Shown here: piece by piece, positions 61,810 through 64,000 of the stretch | How the letters are laid out: each line of letters starts with the position of its first letter | How positions within the stretch are numbered: the first letter of the stretch is position 1 | DNA from: Phytophthora colocasiae | Lineage: Eukaryota; Oomycota; Peronosporomycetes; Peronosporales; Peronosporaceae | Direction: 5' to 3' | Assembly (NCBI GenBank): GCA_018806915.1 | Contig: JAGKQI010000087.1 | Coordinates: forward strand, 124,001-188,000 | DNA length: 64,000 nucleotides | Program-made: the position numbers and the translations under genes | Notes under the pieces: model-generated | Told to the model about the DNA's origin: nothing | The model's input: only the letters and a program-made list of their open reading frames with translations | Database searches by the model: none

Positions 61810-62734
61810 CCCCTCCAACCCGGAGTGCTGCATAATGCAGCTTAGGCCTTTTTATTAAGCTGCATTATGCACCGTAACGTTGGATTTATCTTGATGTTTG
61901 TATGTGAAAAAAATCACACGAATCGACGCATACTGAAATCAAGATACAAAAATGAATGGCAAATATCTTGCACCGAAAAAGCTTCACGATTTGACAGACA
62001 TAAACGCTGTCTTTCATCTTTCAAAAATATGCTATTCAGCAGGATAGATATGCTCATGAACAGGTAAATGTTGCAACAGTGGCGCCCGCCAACTATCCGT
62101 TTCATTTGAGAACTGAGAAAACGCCTACACCAAGAAAAAAAACGGAGGACACATACAGCTTCGGAAAATAATGAATAGTCTACCTTGCTAGTCACTTTAT
62201 GTCGTATTATGCAGCGAACTTATGCTGCATTATGCATTGCTCGTATGGTGCATGTGGACCATCAGCAGAAGACAGCAGAACCGACTCCTTGATCAGCTGT
62301 TTCTCGACGTAACGCTGTAAAATAGTATATAGGACTTTGTATGAAAAGCAAGTAAACCGGTACCGCAATCAGATGATTACCGCAAACAGGTGGCGGTAAT
62401 CATCTGATTGCGGTACCGGTTTACTTGCTTTTTGTATGCCTTCTCATTTTCTAAAAATTCGAGTTTGGTTTCTCGATATTCGACTGGTCTCTGGCCAATT
62501 GCACATGGTCTTTGTGCAACACTGCACGGTCCTTCTGCAGCATTATGCAGCTTTGCATGGGGCATCTGGATACAATTTGTTCTGCAACATGCAGTGTAAG
62601 CGGGAAGTGTCCTGTCCATCGCCGAGCGTGTGCACACTTCCCAAGCCCTTTAAGCGACGTTCTATACAAATTCCTAGTATAACTGTACTGCATAATGCAG
62701 CGTAAGAAGGTCAAAATCAGCCGGGCTGGAGGGG
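61810..62734. mobile_element. piggyBac-like MITE in a TTAA target
   Basis: 925 bp between TTAA duplications (61806-61809 and 62735-62738) with inverted ends CCCCTCCAACCCGG and CCGGGCTGGAGGGG (one mismatch). No transposase. A palindromic CTGCATAATGCAG occurs near both ends (about 61,828 and 62,689), and variants (GCTGCATTATGCA) recur inside. It also contains a 40-bp perfect hairpin. Removing it with one TTAA restores the RNase H frame as INVRELMSAVFAAICWG. TTAA targeting assigns it to piggyBac with fair confidence. Confidence 0.85.
62344..62432. repeat. Perfect 40-bp inverted repeat with 9-nt loop inside the MITE
   Basis: Arms 62344-62383 and 62393-62432 (left arm begins AAAAGCAAGTAAACCGG) are exact complements around the loop AAACAGGTG. 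Any transcript across it would form a very stable hairpin. Confidence 0.95.
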
Positions 62735-64000
62735 TTAACTCTCTAACGTTGATGCAAAATTCGATGTTGCTCTCACGATTGCAACGCTCGATCATAGCCC
62801 GCTCAGTGTCACTGAACTCCACCTGCAAATATTGCTGCTGAGCAGGAAATAGTGCGCACAAACCCCGATCGCTAGCATCCATTTGAATGTGAATGTCTGG
62901 CTCGTGTCTGCACACGAAACGTGACAACGGAATCCGGTTTAGTCGGCCAATTGCCAGAATGACAGTAAACCAACGCAGATCTTCCTTAACATCTTCCGTC
63001 ACCTCTGTAAATCCAAAACGAGGTGCAGTTCTCGCGAGAGCAGCTACACGCTGAAAGAACGAAGTTGCAGGTCGGATACAAGTAACGACGTGACGCAAGC
63101 TCCCTAAAAGCTTCTGAAGCTGCGTACGTGTAGTTGTAACCCGCTTGGACACGTCCGAAGCGCGATGAAAACTTTTGCTGCTGGCATCGAAACTGTGAGA
63201 GCCTCCAGGTCCCAGTCCAATCCGAGTGCTCTCCCCCGCGTAAACCAACCGGAAAACTTTTTCTCATTGCATGCATTGGGCCCTAGCACAGACACCATGG
63301 AACAGCGTAAAGCAATCTCTGCCTCAGCCAAACGAGAGCCAATGTCAGGTTCGATAGAGATATGATCATCGCACCACGTTTTCTCATCGAAGTTTTCACG
63401 AGCAAGAGCTGGTTGTAGCTGTTATTCCGGTGCGGAATTGGCATAAAGATGACCAATTGCAGCACCTGCTGTCCAATAGGAAGATGGTGAATTCTTCCAA
63501 CCGAACGGACAACACAAGTCTATCACCAAAATTCCCAACTCGGGTATCGTACCAGCAAACCGACCAACATGATCAGCAGATATCGGTATGTTTCGGAATG
63601 CCCCATTCACGTCGCCGGTCATCATCTGCTGCAACTTCGGGAATATTTCTGCTACATCCAGCGCCCGGTTAGAAAGTGCCTCAGCACCATCGTACGATAC
63701 CTCAATGTCCTCATCAGGTTTGGTATTATCGTTCACTGATTCTCCCTCTGGGAACGACAAGTCGTGAATAATACGAGCATCCACAGTCAAATCGACCTCT
63801 CCCTTTTCTACGGCTCCGAATGGACTGCAAGTTATACCTTCCAGTGTAGGTAGAAGACCCAAATCAAGGATGAGATATCGGTTGGCATCCTGCCCCGCGC
63901 GGAGATGTTTAACAATAATATTTAGAGCGCGCTTGGCGGATCCGTGGTTCGCCGGCGGATTGTCTTGACGCTTGCATGGTGCTTTCCACTCTATGATGCA
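62735..64000 (-). pseudogene. Reverse transcriptase and RNase H 5' part of the Ngaro/DIRS-like element (partial)
   Basis: Enters from the right edge: WKAPCKRQDNPPANHG..ANRYLILDLGLL, CSPFGAVEKGEVDLTVDARI, IIHDLSFPEGESVND, MMTGDVNGAFRNIPI, LCCPFGWKNSPSSYW. After a frameshift near 63,430 come ARENFDEKTWCDDHISIEPD (catalytic Cys-Asp-Asp), LGLDWDLEALTVSMP, then a shift to the RNase H start (IHIQMDASDRGLCALFP, FCINVREL) at the MITE border. The motifs are those of DIRS/Ngaro enzymes. Frameshifts make it inactive as read. Confidence 0.87.

Larger units (their letters stand above)
60111..64000 (-). mobile_element. Tyrosine-recombinase retrotransposon (Ngaro/DIRS type) with split direct repeats, extends past the right edge
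   Basis: On the minus strand the order is reverse transcriptase, RNase H, tyrosine recombinase. After the recombinase lie two identical 70-bp direct repeats (60339-60408 and 60111-60180) around 158 bp. This is the B1-A2-B2 layout of the 3' end of Ngaro-type elements; the matching A1 should lie beyond 64000. It has no LTRs. It is interrupted by a TTAA-flanked insertion at 61810-62734. The element abuts an M96-like relic. Confidence 0.85.

Noticed and set aside
1..64000. tRNA, rRNA or other structured RNA genes
   Set aside because: None recognised on either strand by eye.

Overview
The window looks like nuclear DNA of an oomycete, probably a Peronosporales species close to Phytophthora. The reasons are very short spliceosomal introns (57-75 nt, GT..AG, often with a CTAAC branch-point-like motif), a KRE6/SKN1-type beta-glucan gene, and a dense array of genes resembling the family I recall being labelled 'M96 mating-specific protein family' in Phytophthora genomes. 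That family name is from memory, not a search. No database was consulted. All exon, TIR, LTR and TSD coordinates were read by eye.

Layout. Positions 1-13.1 kb are gene-rich: a partial minus-strand family member at the left edge, six apparently intact family genes (236-1553 +, 1569-2696 -, 3181-4452 -, 4724-6073 +, 8905-10589 +, 11605-13079 +), and the glucan-synthesis gene at 6365-8541. From 13.1 to 64 kb the same family continues as intact genes (34788-36222 -, 58703-59929 +), pseudogenes and relics, heavily invaded by mobile DNA. I count 17 copies or fragments in about 60 kb. The shared architecture is an acidic N-terminus, a basic region running into a coiled coil (bZIP-like), a second W..xAxRQ..ER helix, and a C-terminal domain of about 200-250 residues with a 'GWI.LR'-like motif, probably a ligand-binding or START-like fold. 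They are likely DNA-binding regulators.

Mobile elements: a long-TIR MULE-like element (13512-19930) carrying a nested PIF/Harbinger element (13700-17847); an intact MULE transposase gene (20528-22408); two deletion derivatives of one pogo-like element (24163-24884, 37761-38506); a Tc1/mariner-like element (26282-27278); a second Harbinger fragment (36.8-37.4 kb); three Copia elements (28099-32745, 48403-53244, 54659-58099); one chromodomain-type Gypsy element (39438-46275) with an antisense ORF; a tyrosine-recombinase retrotransposon with split direct repeats (60111 to beyond 64000); and, inside the last, a TTAA-flanked piggyBac-like MITE (61810-62734) with a 40-bp perfect hairpin.

At least five of these elements sit inside family genes. 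Removing element plus one TSD restores the flanking coding similarity, in frame for the Tc1, Gypsy, Copia-2 and Copia-3 sites. Several family members are arranged as convergent pairs with stops almost touching, which suggests that a (+)(-) pair unit was duplicated repeatedly. The window therefore records an expanding regulator family that is simultaneously being broken up by transposons.
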